64,000 bases of DNA from Rossellomorea aquimaris (lineage in GTDB: Bacteria; Bacillota; Bacilli; Bacillales; Bacillaceae_B), in contig NZ_VTEX01000001.1 of assembly GCF_008180865.1 (NCBI RefSeq), positions 127,116 to 191,115 on the forward strand, written 5' to 3'. How positions within the stretch are numbered: the stretch's first letter is position 1; each line of letters opens with the position of its first letter. The notes under the pieces were generated by a model, which was not told the DNA's origin, did not search any database, and saw only the letters and a program-made list of their open reading frames with translations. A program made the translations under genes and the position numbers. This document shows positions 61,667 through 64,000 of the stretch, one piece after another.

Positions 61667-61816
61667 GATAAACACAGCTCCTTCATGGGTAGATGTCACG
61701 TTTAGTCTATGCACCTAATCGGGATATGTTCAGCCCAATCAAAAAATGAAAGGGTTTTCTCGGTTTGTGTCGAATCATACATAAGGAGGAAACACTTTAA
61801 AAAGGGGAGAACAAAC

Positions 61817-62593
61817 ATGGAATCGATTTTACTACAACAAAAAGGCAACGTCGCCACCGTCACCATCAACCGACCGGAGGCAATGAATGCCTTTAACTAC
61901 GATACACTGAACGAACTTCAGCAGGTAGTCGAAGCACTCCGCATCAACCCGGACGTCAGAGTCGTCATATTCACAGGAAGCGGAGAAAAAGCCTTCTCGG
62001 TTGGAGCCGATCTCAAAGAACGCAAAACTCTAACCGAACAGCAAGTCATCCGCAACGTTTACAAAATCGGCGAAGTCTTCCAATCCGTCGCCACCCTCCC
62101 TCAACCAACTATCGCCGCCATGAACGGCTACGCATTCGGCGGAGGAATGGAGCTGGCACTGGCATGCGATTTCAGAATCGCTGTATCAGAGACCACAATG
62201 GGACTGACCGAAACAAGCCTTGCCATCATCCCGGGGGCAGGTGGAACTCAGCGCCTTCCAAGATTAGTAGGAGAATCCAAAGCACTGGAGCTTATTCTGA
62301 CAGCTAAACGATTGACTTCAGAAGAAGCGTTGGATATCGGACTCGTTACAAGGGTAGTAGAAAAAGAGAATTTCTTGGGTGAAGTCCATGCATTTGTGGA
62401 ACCTATGCTGTCTAATGGTCCTATTGCCCTTCAGCAAGCTAAGTTCGCCGTGAAGAATGGTATGAATGTAGACCTTCAGACCGGATTACAGATTGAGAGA
62501 AAAGCATATGAGATTACAATTCCTACGGAAGATCGTGTGGAGGCACTGTTGGCGTTTAGTCAAAAGCGGAAGCCGGATTTTAATGGTAAATAA
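61817..62593 (+). CDS. Enoyl-CoA hydratase
   Basis: A 258-residue crotonase. SVGADLKERK and NGYAFGGGMELALACD form the oxyanion hole and supply one catalytic Glu; LTETSLAIIPGAGGTQRLPR gives the second, so both acids of true hydratases are kept, unlike YhaR. AAAGGGGAG selects ATG 61817; the frame is open to 61709. Likely part of fatty acid or branched-chain acyl-CoA breakdown together with lcfB. Confidence 0.9.
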   Translation: MESILLQQKGNVATVTINRPEAMNAFNYDTLNELQQVVEALRINPDVRVVIFTGSGEKAFSVGADLKERKTLTEQQVIRNVYKIGEVFQSVATLPQPTIAAMNGYAFGGGMELALACDFRIAVSETTMGLTETSLAIIPGAGGTQRLPRLVGESKALELILTAKRLTSEEALDIGLVTRVVEKENFLGEVHAFVEPMLSNGPIALQQAKFAVKNGMNVDLQTGLQIERKAYEITIPTEDRVEALLAFSQKRKPDFNGK

Positions 62594-62631
62594 GTGGGCT
62601 AGTCCATAATCGGGGGCAGTTACAAAATTCC

Positions 62632-62677
62632 AAAGACCAAATTTCTCAAGTATATCATAGAGAAATTTGGTCTTTTT
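62632..62677 (+). terminator. Terminator of the enoyl-CoA hydratase gene
   Basis: AAAGACCAAATTTCTC pairs exactly with GAGAAATTTGGTCTTT over a 12-base loop, then T residues. Confidence 0.9.
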
Positions 62678-62825
62678 ATGTTACAAGTTCTTAGATAAAT
62701 GATTACACCCCAAGCCTTACATTAAGATAGTCCCTAAGCCGTTAGAGAGAATATTTATTTAATGGTAATTTTATGTAAATAGTATGTGGGATCCAAAGAC
62801 GGGTTTGTAAGGGGGAGTTCAGGTT

Positions 62826-64000
62826 TTGAGAGAAGTACTGGTAGCATTATGCTTGTTTTGCCACATCATTTTTTCTTTTCAATTCCATGCAAGGTCAGAG
62901 AGTAATAATCAAGTGGAACTTTTAGACAAGTTTATGATTGAATCGATGGAGGAATATGGGATTCCCGGAGCTTCTTTAGTGATTATTAAAGATGGAAAGC
63001 TTATGTTTCAACAAAGTTGGGGGGAACAAAGGAAAGGGACTCCTGTCACGAAGGATACGGTGTTTACGATAGGTTCTATCAGCAAGCCTTTAACTAGCCT
63101 TGCAATCATGAGGTTGGTGGATGATAAGAAGGTTGAACTTGATCAGGAGATTGACTGGTATTTGCCTGCCTTTCATTACAATAAAAATGGATATGATAAG
63201 AACATCACCGTTAGGAACCTATTAACACATTCGAGTGGAATCAGTTCTTATGATGGGTTGAAAATTGCAGATCGTAATCTGCGAGGACAAAATGCAATAG
63301 ATGTTGCGGTTCAAAAGCTGAATAATGTTCATTTGAATAATGAGCCGGGGGAAGTGCATCAATACAGCGCTGCGAATTATTTACTTTTAGGAAAAATCAT
63401 AGAGAACGTCACAAACCAATCATTTTCGGAATTTATGGAAGATGAGATATACAGTGAGATTGGGATGGATCGGACCGTATCGAATTTCGAAGGAGCTAAA
63501 GTATTGGGTTATCAGCCCGGTTATCAATCATGGTTTGGAATGCCCATGAAAAGTAAAGGATTTTTTGATGATGGTGGGGCCCCATATGGTTACATGGCCT
63601 CTACAACGGATGATATGTCAAAGTTTATTGAATTTATGCTGGACGGTGGTGAGATCTTATCTAATGATTCATTCGATACTTATACTTCACCCCATCATCA
63701 CAGAAAGGAAGATATGTATTATGGACTGGGCTGGAGAATCTCCACTGAGGTTGATAATTCTTATTATTTTCACGGCGGTGAAACACCTGATTCCCGGGCT
63801 GAATTATTCATAAACCCCGAACAAGACTATGGATTTATCCTTCTCACAAACAAAAACAACTTCTCTGAAGTCCTTTCAACAGTTTGGATGAGGGAAGGAA
63901 TCAAGATGATTGTGGAAGAGGGGAAGTCCCCGGAAGTGCAGCAGTTGAATCATCACAAGCAATGGAGCACTTTAATAGTAACTCTTTTTCTTCTACTATT
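62826..64000 (+). CDS. Serine hydrolase (class C beta-lactamase/PBP4*-like), cut by the window end
   Basis: 391 codons are visible and the frame is still open. An N-terminal hydrophobic segment (signal or anchor, about 5-20) is followed by a beta-lactamase fold: SISK with nucleophile Ser84 and Lys87, YSAANY with Tyr180 and HGGETP near 316 as the third motif. The end (LIVTLFLLLL) begins a membrane helix, as in the PBP4*/FmtA-like proteins with C-terminal transmembrane region. TTG start with AGGGGGAG upstream. It was missed by simple start-to-stop calling because no stop lies in the window. Confidence 0.85.
   Translation, partial: MREVLVALCLFCHIIFSFQFHARSESNNQVELLDKFMIESMEEYGIPGASLVIIKDGKLMFQQSWGEQRKGTPVTKDTVFTIGSISKPLTSLAIMRLVDDKKVELDQEIDWYLPAFHYNKNGYDKNITVRNLLTHSSGISSYDGLKIADRNLRGQNAIDVAVQKLNNVHLNNEPGEVHQYSAANYLLLGKIIENVTNQSFSEFMEDEIYSEIGMDRTVSNFEGAKVLGYQPGYQSWFGMPMKSKGFFDDGGAPYGYMASTTDDMSKFIEFMLDGGEILSNDSFDTYTSPHHHRKEDMYYGLGWRISTEVDNSYYFHGGETPDSRAELFINPEQDYGFILLTNKNNFSEVLSTVWMREGIKMIVEEGKSPEVQQLNHHKQWSTLIVTLFLLL

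Overview
The window is a low-to-mid GC Firmicute chromosome, almost certainly a spore-forming Bacillaceae. Gene content and order from hemZ through yhaR-Q-P-O-N-M-L, prsA, hpr (scoC), yhaH, trpP, hit, ecsABC and yhaA to hmoB, hemE-hemH-hemY, yhgD-yhgE, yhfH, yhfI, lplJ and lcfB (yhfL) follows the Bacillus subtilis yha/yhg/yhf region. Shine-Dalgarno sites are strong (AGGAGG type), GTG and TTG starts are frequent, and there are three tiny YjcZ-type sporulation peptides, yhaL and a three-LysM GH18 protein. A marine-type Bacillus sensu lato (for example Rossellomorea) is a guess, not something the sequence proves.

Layout. 1-0.9 kb: end of hemZ, then a 168-bp palindromic repeat. 0.9-6.1 kb: acyl-CoA ligase (with a cre-like site), enoyl-CoA hydratase YhaR, YhzD-like protein, ABC exporter YhaQP. 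6.2-13.2 kb: SbcDC-like YhaO/YhaN, an MFS pump, exonuclease YhaM, YhaL. 13.2-19.7 kb: PrsA foldase, YjcZ trio, three tandem hairpin repeat units, small membrane proteins, YhaI/Hpr convergent pair, YhaH, TrpP with a readable TRAP-binding site, Hit. 19.7-25.6 kb: an unexplained array of repeated boxes in front of ecsABC, a DoxX protein, amidohydrolase YhaA, PAP2 phosphatase. 25.7-31.2 kb: a large transporter, a LiaF-LiaS-LiaR-like envelope-stress module, cysteine hydrolase, heme monooxygenase HmoB. 31.4-35.6 kb: second copy of the 168-bp repeat, a 126-bp Bacillaceae repeat, hemE-hemH-hemY. 35.7-43.2 kb: LysM/GH18 protein, yhgD-yhgE with a shared 23-bp inverted repeat, YtkA-type lipoprotein, yhfH, yhfI, lplJ. 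43.3-57.1 kb: a catabolic island. 57.2-64 kb: M14 peptidase, lcfB with a FadR-type box, small hypothetical, enoyl-CoA hydratase, and a serine hydrolase cut by the window end.

The most distinctive part is the island between lplJ and the M14 peptidase. It encodes a two-component flavin monooxygenase (flavin reductase plus HpaB-type oxygenase), an IclR regulator, and every step from 3-hydroxyanthranilate to pyruvate and acetyl-CoA: 3-hydroxyanthranilate 3,4-dioxygenase, ACMS decarboxylase, aminomuconate semialdehyde dehydrogenase, RidA-type aminomuconate deaminase, 4-OT tautomerase, oxalocrotonate decarboxylase, oxopentenoate hydratase, hydroxyoxovalerate aldolase and acylating acetaldehyde dehydrogenase. 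It also carries a stand-alone FAD-synthetase domain and a DctPQM TRAP transporter. By analogy with the FAD-dependent anthranilate 3-monooxygenase system described in Geobacillus thermodenitrificans, the likely substrate is anthranilate. Two genes of the island have in-frame stop codons: the IclR regulator (TGA at codon 14) and the TRAP binding protein (TAG 22 codons before its natural end). Import and regulation may therefore be decaying while the enzymes remain intact. No rRNA, tRNA, CRISPR array, transposase gene or prophage was seen.
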